Of a stretch of 64,000 nucleotides of DNA, positions 49,953 through 63,300 are shown in pieces. This stretch comes from Pegea sp. RAD2-039 (Eukaryota > Chordata > Thaliacea > Salpida > Salpidae). The position numbers and the translations under genes are program-made. The first letter of the stretch is position 1, and each line of letters begins with the position of its first letter. Location of the stretch: positions 1,240,001-1,304,000 of the forward strand of contig JAQGEQ010000175.1 in NCBI GenBank assembly GCA_034620365.1. Direction: 5' to 3'. The notes beneath the pieces are model-generated. The model saw nothing but the letters and a program-made list of their open reading frames with translations. It was not told the DNA's origin and ran no database searches.

Positions 49953-51989
49953 TTTTTTTATCTGATCAAAAGTATTTTCTAATCTGAACCACCTATATAA
50001 TAAAATAATTTTAATGGATTGAAAATATTAAAAAATTATATAATTCTAAATCTTGCAATTAATATCAAATTAAATAATTATTAATATAAAATATTTTAGT
50101 TGTATATTTGAGCAACTATTTATACTTAAAACTTAATTTAATTGAACTTTTTTCGGTATTTATAAAGGTTTTTGTACAAACTAGTGTTTTTGAAATATTA
50201 CAAAAAAATTAATTTTTTGCAGAATCAAAAACTTAAAAAACTATTTTCACAACACATTTTCATAAATAATTAAAAAAATAATAATTTTTTACTATTAAAT
50301 TTATTAAATTATATAAACTTATTATATTGATAAAAATTATGATTGAACACTTATATAAGAAAATTAATAGTAAATTAATGAAATGTAAATATACTTTGAT
50401 TTATAAGTAATCTAAAAAATAAAAGCTTTTTCTAAAGTTTCTTTTTTTTTCTATAAAAATATTGTGATCAAAACTAAATTCTAAATACTAGAATAATAAA
50501 CATGTGATTTACACCTTTTAATACAGTCTTGAAACAAAGAGTTCATCAAGTTATAAATATAAAAATGTTAGTGGTTTTTATTATTTTATAAATATATAAA
50601 AAAGTAACAAATAACCTTAGTAAATGTTAGAATGAATAAATTATATAAGTTGTAAATAGCTATAAAGTTATAAAAGTTGTTTTAACAAACTCAATTTTAT
50701 AAAATAAAACATCAATCAATTTTACTTATTTAGAATTTTAAAATTTAGTAAAATATTTGATTGTCAAAAACTTAATATCTACAAGCAACTTGTTTAAATT
50801 TTAAATTTGAAAATCAAAATAAACTTGAAAGCAGTAACAATAAATAAAATAGTTTTAAAAGTATAAATAAATCGAAGCTAAATATATTACAGTTGAAACC
50901 AAATTCAACTCATCTTTACAATTATTATGAGTTATCAAAAATAAACTTATTTTGTTAAATAGTCATTCATGAATTGATTGAAAATATTAACCACATTGGC
51001 ATCAAATAGAACAATTCACTACAAGCAAAATTTACTGAATAAGTAGATACCAAAATGGTTTTTAAAGTATAGTATTGATGCCGCTACAATGACTTGAAAA
51101 AACCCCTGATACAGAATAATTCCCAATTTAGTTGCTAAAGAAAACTAAAAAATAGATTGCGCTACCCTTACAGAATTTCGATATACAAGATGTTACGAGT
51201 TCTTAATAAATTTATTTTTGCACTTCATATGCATTAACATGTTCAAGCTTTCACAAAAGTCTATACATAAAATGCAATATCAAAGGTTTCATTGATTAAA
51301 GAATAAATTTGGTATCCTTAAAAATATTCTAAATGATAATTTTGCTTAGGTAATAACTAAAAATGGAAGTATACTTTTTTAATTAGCTAGAGTTAAGCAT
51401 ATTGACAACAACATGGCTAATTATCAACTAAATTAAGTGTCACATAAGAGATAAAGTCTATATGAAACTTACTTCTTATCAAACTACATCTAACAATTTT
51501 ATTTATTTTGTATCTATTACTATAATAAGGCAGCACATTATAGCAAGAAGTTTAAGTAGAAGCTGACTGTAGTTTAAAAGTAAATGATTGTAACTTTCAA
51601 TTACCAGTCCGAAAAATACAAATGAAAGTAAGATACTTTATTAAGAAAATACTATTTGCTCATTGCAATATAATTATGATTAAGGTCTAATTTAGTTTTC
51701 TGAATTTCTATGTTATAGATAATTACATTCAAACATACTCTTAAATTTGTTCATGTTGTTATAAAACTCTTTAGTTTGCAAAAAGTGCTCGGTGGCATTA
51801 AATGAAAGTGGTGAATGTCGGAAGATATCTAAAGTTATTTAAAATCAAATACTTATACATTAAATACCTGAGTATATTTTTTCATCATCGTATTTTCTAC
51901 TATATTTTAAAGTTAGAATTTTCTCAAATTTACTGTGTTAACAAAAAGTCCAGCAATTTACTACTACAAAATTTGAACTTTGTATGAAA
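49953..51989. other. AT-rich spacer upstream of LSM3
   Basis: No gene is recognised. It should include the LSM3 promoter on the minus strand. The small frame at 51802-51987 is not supported. Confidence 0.4.
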
Positions 51990-52175
51990 AAAATATATTT
52001 ATTACAATAAATGCAAAAGAGGGTGACTGAAGAAAGCACCTCCCGATAACACATACTCTCACAAATAATATCTATTAAGTTAGAAATATAGAACGAAAAA
52101 GATTTAACACATGGCTATCGGTAGTCCTTAAAGCATATAACAGTGGACAATTACATAGAATTTTTATAATACTAT
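51990..52175 (-). mobile_element. 3'-end fragment of the CR1/Jockey-type retrotransposon
   Basis: On the minus strand this matches the 3' UTR and tail of the family (compare 1840-2015): ATATGCTTT, GTGTTA.CGGGAGGTGCT, then TTATTGTAATAAAT. It is short, non-coding and diverged, and inserted opposite to the other copies. Confidence 0.75.
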
Positions 52176-52954
52176 AATATATCTAAGAGAATTATTCTTT
52201 ATGAAATTAAGTTTTAAATTAATTAATTATTCTACCAATTTTCAAATAATTATGCAAATAATATATTAATAAGGGGTATTTCAATTCTTACTAAAAGTTT
52301 ATCCCAAAAAGTTTAAAGAAAAAGATCAAAATCTTATTGACCTTTTTCTAACTGATACAGAAACCATTTTTGTGAAATTTTAATCATGTAGTTGTAATGT
52401 TACTCTTTTATTCTAAAATAGATCTAAAGATAATACTGCAAGTTAGAAGGTTCAATATATTATGGAAGAAAGATAAGGTTATTAAATCAAGATAAATAAA
52501 TAATTGTAACATATTTTAAAAAATACTGGAATAAGTATTTCATTGGTATCTTAGAAAAAATATTGTCAAAATGAGGAATTGTAAAAAAGAATTTATCTAC
52601 TTCTTATAACAGCATTTTAGATTAATCTGTCTAGATTACAGAAGCTTTTAAGCCATTTGTCGACTCAAGCAAAACTGTTGAAAAACATTTGGCAGTCTCT
52701 CATAGAAACTGTGATTTATGATAAATAACTTTTTGTACACATAAATGTTGCGCTTGGTTAAGATTTAAAAATATATTTTCTGTTTCCAGTAACATCAACA
52801 TTGATGTAGTTGCCATTGTAGTGTTTGCTACCACTTTTACTGGTCAAATAGCGCTTTTAAAGTTATCACAATTATAGTAATTTTTGAGATATACAAACTG
52901 TATAAAGGTATTAAAAAGATTTCATACTTTATATTCTGTAAGATTTGTAAAAAT

Positions 52955-53185
52955 ATAGTCTCAACTTCTTAAATTTAGATACTGAAGAAATTCGACGAAT
53001 TAAATACGATTTAATTCTTATTTCTAAATTCTGACTTTGAGGAATACTAAAATGCCATGTGTTACATCTTTTTATTTTTATATTTGTATCATAATTAATA
53101 TTATTTGTGAAAATGTGTGTTAGCGAGAGGTTCTCTTTCTAGGCACTCTTCTTCGTGTTTATCATAATAAATGAATTGATACATA
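52955..53185 (+). mobile_element. Deleted 3' fragment of the CR1/Jockey-type retrotransposon
   Basis: A short piece encoding L-D-T-E-E-I-R-R-I-K-Y-D-L-I-L (compare 7760-7815 in copy A) is joined to the 3' UTR with GTGTTAGCGAGAGGTTCTC and ends near AATAAATGAATTGATA. The reverse transcriptase body between is lost. Confidence 0.75.
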
Positions 53186-53494
53186 TTTTTTGGTATTTTT
53201 GAACTTAAGATAACAGATTTGTTTCATTAAAAATGTATAAATTGGTTGATTATTCTGAATTTAAAACATTGAATAATTTACAATATTGCAAACGATACTT
53301 GATTGAATAAGTTACTGAATTTTCAGCTATTAACAAATTAAAACCAAAAAACTTTTACAGTATAAAAATTTTTTATCGAATTATATAAACAAAATCTTTA
53401 ATAATAAAACTTATACACATGATTATTCAGTAAAATAAAGCAAATAGTTATACATTGTTGAAGATATTTCAATATTTTAATAGGAACAGCTGCA

Positions 53495-56400
53495 TCAGTG
53501 AACAGAATCACTTCTACTCATCCACCACGTGGTCCTTGGACCAATTCCCTAAAAAAACGATTTTATAAATTAGTCGTAATAACACACAAATTATAACCAG
53601 CTTTAAATATTTGGTTGACAAAATTATTATTATGTATTTATTTAAAAACTATTTTTTTTAAGTAATCTCTACAATCTTCATCTAATTGAGTTACAGATTA
53701 GGATCTTTGGTAATTCAAAATTAGAATCCTACAAGATACCAACCTTCAATTGGACTTTTTCTGATCGCTCTCTGAATATCAAATCCTTGTGACTTTCTAA
53801 GATTAATTTTGTAGCATTTGAAACTTGAATTTTTCCACCTGGTTCAAATAGCTAAGATGATATTTATTGTAAACCACTATACACAAAAAAATGAAAGATA
53901 AAAATAATTTTGTTTAAAATTTTGAAAGTTTGCCAGTCATGTTAGAAAAAAATCGATTTCAGTTTTTAATCTTTTAAAATATTATTTTTTTGTTTAAAAT
54001 ATTTAAATATTTTCTCGCTAGTTTTGCTATCATGAATATTTTATCAATAAAATAAGATCAGTTTTTTAAATCAAACTTTTAAGAAGTTTAAAAGACTGTT
54101 TTGAAGAAAATTACCACTAATCAATTACTTATCAGATCAAATGCAAATTAATCTCATCAAATAGTTGTAATCATTAGAAACGCGTTAAACAATATCTGGA
54201 ATTCCTTAGAAATATTTTTATTCTAAAGTTAAGTCTTTAACTGACAAGTTTTATTAGAGTGTCTCAGATAACTAGACATCATAAATGTTTGTGTAAGGCC
54301 AAAAAATATTTAAAATCTTGACTTATTTAAAGATTTTATTGGCCTAAAAGATCAACAACAATAATAATTATAAACTGGCTGCTTGCTTAATAATAATGAT
54401 AAGTTCTTGAAAATTTTGAATAAGTTATTACCATTAAAATTAAAAGAACTACTATTTAGATAAATTGAAATTACAAAAAAATGTTGATATTATTTCTTTT
54501 GTATCTGAATCTAATAAGATATAAATACTACGAGATATCTTGCAAATGATAAAAAGATCTTTGTGATAATATTATTCAAAATCTTATGTATGATTTTAGT
54601 AGAAACAATAAAATCACATTCCATTTAGAAGGAGTTGAACTAACCTTGACTCGTCTGTTCCATTCTAGCAGCAATAATTACAGTAGTTCCAAACAAACTG
54701 TAATGAGGTTTTATCTTTCCGATGACACCAGCAGTAACAGGGCCAGTATGAACTCCCATTCGTAGCTTCAGCTGTGAGTTTCCGTCGCTGTAATTTAAAA
54801 ACAAAATAAGTCGCTTGAAACTTTTTAAAGTTTTACAACAAATATTAAAGTTTGGACAACAAGTTTTCTGCTGATAATCATTTATTTTAAAACTTTAATT
54901 TTATAAACTTTTGATACTTAATTCGAATTTTCAAAATGAAAAATTAAAATATGATAAAAAGTTGCAACATTTTTTCACTTCAACTTAAACTGTTGACAGG
55001 TTTTTTGAAATTTTATCGCCATTGTAGCAATCTCTTTTGCATGTCTGTTTCCATTTCTAAATGGTACACCAGAAGCAACCATATAAGCATCACCTATAGT
55101 TTCAACCTACAATTGATTAAAGTTACAATCATCACTTATTCTAAAGCTAATTAATCACTTTGTAAACATCAAGATAGCAGATAGCTTCATCGAGCAAATC
55201 AAATAGTTCATTAAGAACTTGAGCGATCTTAAATGCTCCAACTTCTTTACAAGTTTGTGTGAATCCGACTATATCACCAAAGAACACAGTACAACTTTCA
55301 AACTCTTCTGGAAGAGACCTCTGAAAATATAAATAAATATGTTTGTAATATTTTATTTATTCCTTAAAAGTAATTTCTAAATATATCTTGATAAATGTAA
55401 AGAAAGTATTATTATTAATTTTAAGTGGTCACTTTAAGTTGAATAAAACGTATTTTAGACTAAAGATATAACGAGAACTTTGATGCAGTTACATTAGCTA
55501 ATTTAATGTAACTATAAAATATTGTTAACTTTTTATTTTTATAAAATTAAAAAAAGTTAAATTCTTTAACAATTAGCTCATAACTTTATTTCAAATCTTC
55601 ATATATTAAATTAACTTTTTCAATAAATGTCATTTTTAATAAATTGAAAACTGTTAAAAGTATATAAATAATAATCTTTAAAAATCAAGTATTTATGTCT
55701 TACAAAATAAATATAATCAACTCAAATTAGAAGTTATTTTTGGTATCAATTTAATCAATATATAAACCAAAAATCAATCTTCTAAGCTATTCTTATGTAC
55801 TGTATAAATCCAAATAAAAAAAGCAAATACTTTATTTTGTTTTAAGTCTTCTACAACAGATATTGGAAACATTTTATAGATTATATCATTAGCTAATTTT
55901 TTTTCTATTTTCAGTTGTTTAATTTCTTGTTCTTTCTTTAGAAATTTGGTCCTGAAAACATAATTTTAAATTCTTCAACAATTGCAGTTTAAACGATTTT
56001 AAGAATAATAAGATTGTAGCAGTTTGTAGATTTATCATCATTGGATAATTAAATTAACTAATAAAAATATAATGCTAAGTTGCTAAGTAATTAAATGAAT
56101 ACTATCAAAAGACAAAATAATTAGTTTATCACTTACCAAACGTAATTTGAAATCAGTAAAAGGATGATAGAGACGCTAAAAGCTAAAAAATGTAAAAGAG
56201 CGAAAAAAACATTTTTACTTATGTATTTTTATTTATGAGTATTTTTATCTTATTTTTATTAAAGCTGAATTTTAATTAATTAGTTTTAAATACTTATTTA
56301 ATATACAATATAAAAATTTTCAAATTAGAAAAATACCTATTTCAAGATTATTTTCAAAAATGCAGCTGCAGACTAAATCGTTATTATCAGGCAATAAACA

Positions 56401-56500
56401 ATTATCGTCAATATAGACAAAAAGTTTTGTTAAATTTTGACTACTTAAATAAAGCTTTTGAAAAAGGTTTCTTAAACTTACAACAACCATCTTAAATCCA
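53495..56500 (-). CDS. Guanylate/adenylyl cyclase-like membrane protein with altered catalytic site (5' incomplete)
   Basis: Eight exons join in frame: 56500-56337, 56182-56137, 55951-55831, 55320-55159, 55106-54985, 54787-54645, 53838-53744, 53548-53495. They encode an ectodomain tail with paired Cys, then a transmembrane helix [15 protein letters not shown] signalling helix follows ([11 protein letters not shown]), then a class III cyclase domain, ending R-T-T-W-W-M. There is no kinase-homology domain. Metal-binding aspartates are kept ([15 protein letters not shown]) and so is the guanine-type Glu in V-E-T-I-G-D. The usual [14 protein letters not shown] block, however, reads [14 protein letters not shown]: the transition-state Asn is Ile and the purine-contact Cys is Ser. 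It may be inactive, heterodimeric or of changed specificity. The first exon shown opens in phase 2, so upstream exons are missing; the Met at about 56490 could be internal. Confidence 0.82.
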
Positions 56501-59500
56501 CTAAAGAAAGAATTAAATTGTTAGAGACGAGTTTAAATACAAAAAGCACTACAAAAAATAAAATATCACTTCTATGAAAAATAGAAATAATATTTTTGTT
56601 CTAAACAATTCCAAATACTTAAGTTATCAAACTACAGTTGAATACTTGTACAAAAACACTTAAAAACATTTTTTATGATATAAATTAGGTAAAAAGAAAA
56701 TTAGTAGACGCTCTTCTAACTAAATTATAATCTATATAGCTATTGTTTGCCTAAATTTTTACTTAATCACCCACAGCTAAACTTATATTTAAGAGGACAC
56801 ACTTAATTTTTCAACATCTATTTTAGAAAAGAGTTTTCTGACTTTCCTATTTAAACCATAAATAAATTGACTACGTTTAAAACCTAGTATATATTTAGAT
56901 TAAACCTATTTTCTGGAATATTTTATTTAACTTCAAGATAAACTGTTAGTATTTATTCAGTGTTTAAATATTCTTTGCTAAAAACTAAATAATTTGATAT
57001 CAAATATTCATAAGAAAGTGTTTTAAAAAAACTTAAGTATAAAATCTTCTTCTAATATTTAGTCTTAGCATCGTAGATATAATCTAATTTAATATCAATG
57101 ATAGCAATATTAAGATATTTCTAAACAGATTTTATGAAGAAAAGTTAGCATCTAAATAGTAGAATTCCTGTTTTTGAGGTATATATATCATAAGAGTAAA
57201 AACTTGAACTTTAATGCAAACTCCTACAGAGGTTAATCACAATAATCTATTATTTTAAGTAAAAGATAAACATAAATGTTAAAATTTCTCATGAAGTGCT
57301 GTGAAAAATCTTCTAAACAAAACAAAATTGTAATTTTAATAAGCAGACATAAAAATAAAAAACGTCTTGAAAATTTTAAAACGATTCTAGGAATACAAGT
57401 AAAGAATTTTAAGTTATACTTAATGAAATAGCTTTCAAGTTTTGCTATACTTAGCAAAAATACAATTTTCTAGAAATAATCTGAAAACTCTTTGAAGTTT
57501 TTGTCTCCTGTCTTGATTTCAAGCTGTGGATTTTTATGTAAACAAAAGTTATTTTGGTGTAATTGGTCGGGGAGTTGTTACAAGTCAAGGTGCTGAATCG
57601 ACACCATATACTTTTTTATTAAGTTATTGTGCTCTATATGAGGTCTAAAATAACTAAAATAAGAAGTTCAAATTGTAATTTTGTTTCTTTGTAAGCACAC
57701 AATGACGATGAATAATTTATAAGCTTGATGAAAATTTATATAAATAAATACGTTGTTCATCAAATGTTGTATTTCAATTCTGTTTTTGCGCAATATTTAT
57801 TTTTCATTTACTAAAATATAATTTCAAAAAATAATTAGAAGTAATTGAAATACAAAAGTAAAATTTTTAGTCAAAATTAAAGTAACTTTTATTATATTTG
57901 TAGAAATTTTGATAAACTGCGCTTTAAAAAATGTAGAAGACTTTAAGAAGTTTTAAATTTTTACAAAGTCCTATATGTCAACCTTAACTACTTACTTTTG
58001 TTATAGAATTTTTTAAACAAAAAATCTTCTGATTTATTTCATTAAATTAACCTAATCTAACAACCATCATTAAAAATAGCTTCTTGCAATAAAACTCTAT
58101 TGTAGTAATGACCAAGAAACATTAAAATATAAATTCGATCAAACGATATAAATAAAGAAACTTTGAAATAATAATTTATTTATTGAAATAAATACGGAGA
58201 AATGAATCAACTGAACATTCGTAAAATACAAAACAAAAAAATAAAAGTCGATTAAATGCCAGGTTAAAAATATCAAAACTAATTAATTATATTATCTTCA
58301 TTTTAGAGTAACACTCATTCCTTTATTTCTTTTTTAGAATTTATCTAAGATTAAAATCTCTAAAATTACTTACCGAATTGCATTCAACAATCCATATTAT
58401 ATCAACTTCAAAATTAGATTTAAAAAGAATTTACGAAAAACTACTTTTAAGAGTTTTGGAATTGTCTTAAAAACCAAATTGTTAGTAAGTTTAATTTCTT
58501 TATCAAAAATAAACTCAAAATTTGATAATCTAGAAAGCATTTACTGAAATAAGATCATAAGTTTCTTATCAGTATCACATAAATTAAGATGACTTTTTAA
58601 GAGCAACCTGACAAACCTTTTAATAAACAATATTTTTAAACTGACTGTTTATAGTTTTGTAAATTATTATAATTTAAAAAAAAGGTATTCGAAGTGTTTT
58701 CAACTGACAAAATTTTTCTTTTACCTGTTTTACCTGTTATAATATAAAAACAAAACAGCAAACTAATAACTAAATGCTTACAAGAGCTTAAAATCAGAAT
58801 TATAATCTTTATGTTTCTTTTTTAACTGTTGAAGTGAATCAATAAGTGTAATTTGATAAAGCTTGATTAAATATCAATTTGGCTTCCCACTGAGCATATT
58901 TACTGATGCAATAAATCATATCAACAATAAATTGATTGGCTGTGAGCTTTGCTGCTTACAAATAGTCTGCTGGAAACTATTAAGATAAATTTTTGACACA
59001 ATCTGTATGTTTCGTGTGAGATAAAGTACAATTCTTGTAAATAAATAAGTATTTCTTTTTTAAATATTTATTTTATCTAGTAGTGTTTCAACGATTGACT
59101 ACTTCATCATTTAGAATATATTAGGATCTGATGAATATTTTTATTATAAACTTACGAATCTACACAACTTTTAGGTGTTTTATAAAAAACTTTTCAAAAA
59201 ACTCAATAAACAAAGTTTTTTTGTGCATTTTTATATATCAAATTATCTAGACAATTGTACATGTTTTATTACTATTTACTATAGATTCTTATAGTGAAAA
59301 TTAAATTTTATAAAATTCTCATCTATTGTATTTCTTTCAAAATAGTTTTCTGCGATACAACAGATTTTAACTATTTCTAAATCAGGTACCATTTTGAAAA
59401 TTTTTTAACTAGATGTGTATTATGCATTCTACTTTCATTTCTAAAACTTTTGCATTTTAATTGCATTTAAACAATAGTTGGGTTATTATTAATCTTACAG

Positions 59501-60359
59501 CTGTTTCTAAATGGCTAAATTAAAAAATAACTAGAAATAACACAATAAATAAGAATAATTATAAAACATTTATTTCTTATCACTAGCAAAATACCAATTT
59601 TAGTTCAAACAAATAAAAAAAGTTCACAAAATATCAAGCTGCATAATAAATAAAAATAGATTTGTCAAACAATTTTTACTCATGAATATAATTATAATAA
59701 ATATTTTAAATAATTATATTATTTTTTGTAATCTTCTAAACATGCCATGCAATAAATATTATAAAATTATAAAAGGTTTATTTTTAAAGTCAACATTTTT
59801 TACTAATCTAATTTATTTTTAAGAGAACAAAACAATCTTTCTCAAACTTCATACAATGAAATTACTTTTATTACAATTGAAACTATTCACAAAACTTATT
59901 TTAGATGGTAAAAATGAAAACGATGACCGTGATATTTTCAGTAAGAATGTCTTTAAACACAACAAATTTTAGAGATGAAAGTATAATTATTTAACTTACT
60001 AATTACGACATAATTTCTACAATTATGTCAGTGATTAGCATTATAATGATGAAGTATATACAAATATTGACTAATTAAATGTAAATTATGATAAGCTAAT
60101 TTGTTTAATAGTCAATACAATTTTATCAAGAGAAGATAATTGTAACTTTAATACAAATATATTTTATTACGACAGAACACTTTTCAGCAATCAACTTCTG
60201 AATAACGATCATTTAAACAAAACATTTTAATTTACAATTTGCTTCTGATCCATAGATTCCGTCTTTAATAATAGTTGCTGAAACTTAAAACCCTCTTTTA
60301 CTTGTGAAGTTCGAATCGCAACAAACATGATTTATTAAAACTCAAGATTTCAACATTTT
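56501..60359. other. AT-rich interval between the two cyclase genes
   Basis: It should contain the 5' exons of the downstream cyclase (minus strand), since its first identified exon opens mid-codon, as well as the 3' UTR of the receptor cyclase. I could not identify those exons. The only protein-like minus-strand stretch I noticed is near 58950-58860 and is unconvincing. Confidence 0.4.
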
Positions 60360-63300
60360 TCAAAAAGATGTCGTATCTTTAAATACTAATTTATTTTTTG
60401 TGTAGACATCGTCGCCATCATCATCTTCTTCTATTTCTTCATTACTCATTCCAAACCCACTATCTCTCGGAGGTTTATCCTTATCACTAGTCACTTCTTC
60501 ATCATTAAATTTAACTTTTCTTTCATAAACTTCATTATCATCAGATTCATATAGATTCTTATTTTCAGTTAAGATTCGAACTTTTCTAGAATCTTTCAGA
60601 TCAACTTTACCTATCTTTCCAACTCTTCTGTTTTTCTGTTGTTGATTTTTATTTCCTGAATTTGTAAGTAAGGCTTCAGAACTACTTTTACGAGGTGTGG
60701 TGTTGTAGTGACCAAAGTAAATCGAACCAGAATTCTGCGATGTGTTAAAAGCATCTTCTTCAAAAGCTGCGTTGGTATAGCTTCCTGGTCCTGTTTCTAT
60801 TTCAAGTTGGTTGATTCCTTCAAAGAAATGTTCTGTTGGTGTTTCACTTCCAACATTTTCTGTTTCTACAGCAACATTTTCTCCTACTAGCCACCACGTT
60901 TCCCAATTTCCAAGACCCTAGAAATAAACTCTTCAATTTTAAAGATCAGAGATGTTTTGAAACGTTTTCTTATCATTACCAAAAATATATATTTTATATT
61001 TTATTAAATAAATAATCATTTTACTTTCAGAAAAACTTTGTCTGGTCTGCGTTCTAATACAAACGATTCAAAGTCATCAAGAATATACTTTGTAGAAGGT
61101 GAAATATGAATTCTAAAAGCTGATAAAAAATGTCTTTATTATCTGGTTTCACATTTGTTTAAAGCCATTTTGTAACAGTAATAAATGATGACAGACCTTC
61201 GCCATTTGATTCCATTCTTGAAGCAGTGTTTACTGTATCTCCAAATAGACAATATCTAGGCATTTTTAGACCTACGACACCAGCAACCACTGACCCTGTG
61301 TGAATTCCAATTCTCAGTTTTAGCTTTTTATTTGGCATATGTCTAGAAATTTAAGTAATTAGAAAATTAATTAAATTTCAATATTTACTTCAACATGATG
61401 CTAGATATTAAAACTAAATTTTAACGTTTGTATTTTTATGAGAGCTAAATAAATATAATTTTTCTACAATTAAGACAGATATCTAGGTAACGCGGCACCG
61501 ATTATTAAACCAGAAAAAGTTGTCGTAAAAACGGCAGAAAGTGATGAACAAGATGAAACTTGTTGCTTCTTTTTTAGTTGTACTATTATTTTTAAATCTT
61601 ATCTCAACAAAAATTGAATCTTTCATAAACCAACACTACCAGATGAGAACAGGGTAAAAGCATAATAAATAAATTTGCTTTTTAGTAAACTTTAAAAATT
61701 TTTAAGTTACTCTATTTTAAAGTTGCTCGCATTTTTCAACAACAGAAGAGACATTCGTGCAATCTCTCTGGCATGCAAGTTCCCGTTTCGATTTGGTAAA
61801 CCAGAAACAACCATGTAAGCATCGCCAATTGTTTCCACCTGAAAATTTGTTTCATACATTTTGTTGCTTTTAGATTTTATCAAAATTTAAAATTTTTAGA
61901 AAAAAAGTAGTGTCTCTTAGCTCTAAACTGAAATAAGTTTTTAATAAAGTTGAAATCTTAAAGCTAAATATGAAAGCTATCTCCATACAAATCTAATTGA
62001 ACACTTGAATGATTGAATTAATATACCTTATAAACATCAAATCGTTCAATTATTCGGTCAAACATTGTATAAAGGTCGTTTAACATGTTTACTACTTGTA
62101 TCGGATTACTATTATGTGAAATTTCGGTAAATCCGACAATATCACTAAAGAATATTGTAACACTTTCATAACTCAAAGGAACAACTTCCTGAAAACCAAG
62201 TAAAAGTTTAACAATTTAAAAATCAAGCGTTTATAAATGTTTATAAAACACAAATTGCACTATTTTAGATTTATATATTCATTGTTATTGTAATATACTG
62301 TTTGAAATACTTTTTAGTAATTTTAGAAAATTATTTTACCAAAAACTATGAAAAATGTAAAATTCTTTTTAATAAACAAAAATTATTTGATCTTTTTATA
62401 AAGATTTATCAGTTAAGTTTCTAAACTGTAAAATAATAAAATATTTATCTTTTATATATTTGAAACACTGTTTTAATTTACATTGCCTCTTTTCAAATTT
62501 TCAGCAACCACTTTAGGCAACATTTGGTATAGTAAGTTGTCTGCCCGGTCCTTTTCTGTTTTATATTGATGTGTCCTTTCTTCAACTTTATCTTCTAAAT
62601 TCCTGTTATGTTGTTCAAGACGATGTAATAAGCTGTCCACTAAACACTTCTCTCTGTAGTTTAATTTCTTTAATAAAATCTTCCTATTGAAGTTGACTAA
62701 ATATTATTAAAGTATCAAATAACCCACCTGAAAATCTTCTTTATTTTCTGATGGATTTCACTAAATGTTGGACGATCTGCTGGGTTCTCCGCCCAACAAT
62801 TTCGAATTAAAGATCGGATTTCTGGAAGAACGATTGTTTCGTCATCATCATCCAATGTTGGTCGAAAAGGTTTGCTTTTATTCATTACATTGAGAACCCG
62901 ATCATAAATCTCTTTAAAACAATTCACCAGCAATTTGATATTTAACTTTTGCTGTTAGCAAATATAAACTATTTACAATGAAATAAAATTACTTTTTTGC
63001 TAAAGTACATGGGTATCAAACTCGATTTGAATGATAAACCAAATAATAAAAGTAAATATATGATTGATAAATATAAATTATTTGGTAATAAGCGTACTAA
63101 ATATTAAATACATCATAATTCCAGACGGTAAAAATTAATTTCTTTTATCAGCCGTCGCCTTTTACGATACTTTACATACAGATTTTAATCTACAAAAACT
63201 TTAATGATAAAAGTTACAATACTCATTAGAAATTGAAAATATACTCAATGAAGGGAAACTACCTTCGGGCTGGAGATTTTGTCCTGTGTAGAAAACTCCT

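Noticed and set aside
57480-57620. Slightly GC-richer patch that looked like a possible tRNA or SINE head
   Set aside because: No cloverleaf pairing, and no A box or B box at proper spacing could be found on either strand.
58860-58960. Protein-like minus-strand stretch that might be an upstream exon of the divergent cyclase
   Set aside because: A short open frame with weak splice-site candidates and no recognised motif; it could equally be chance in AT-rich DNA.
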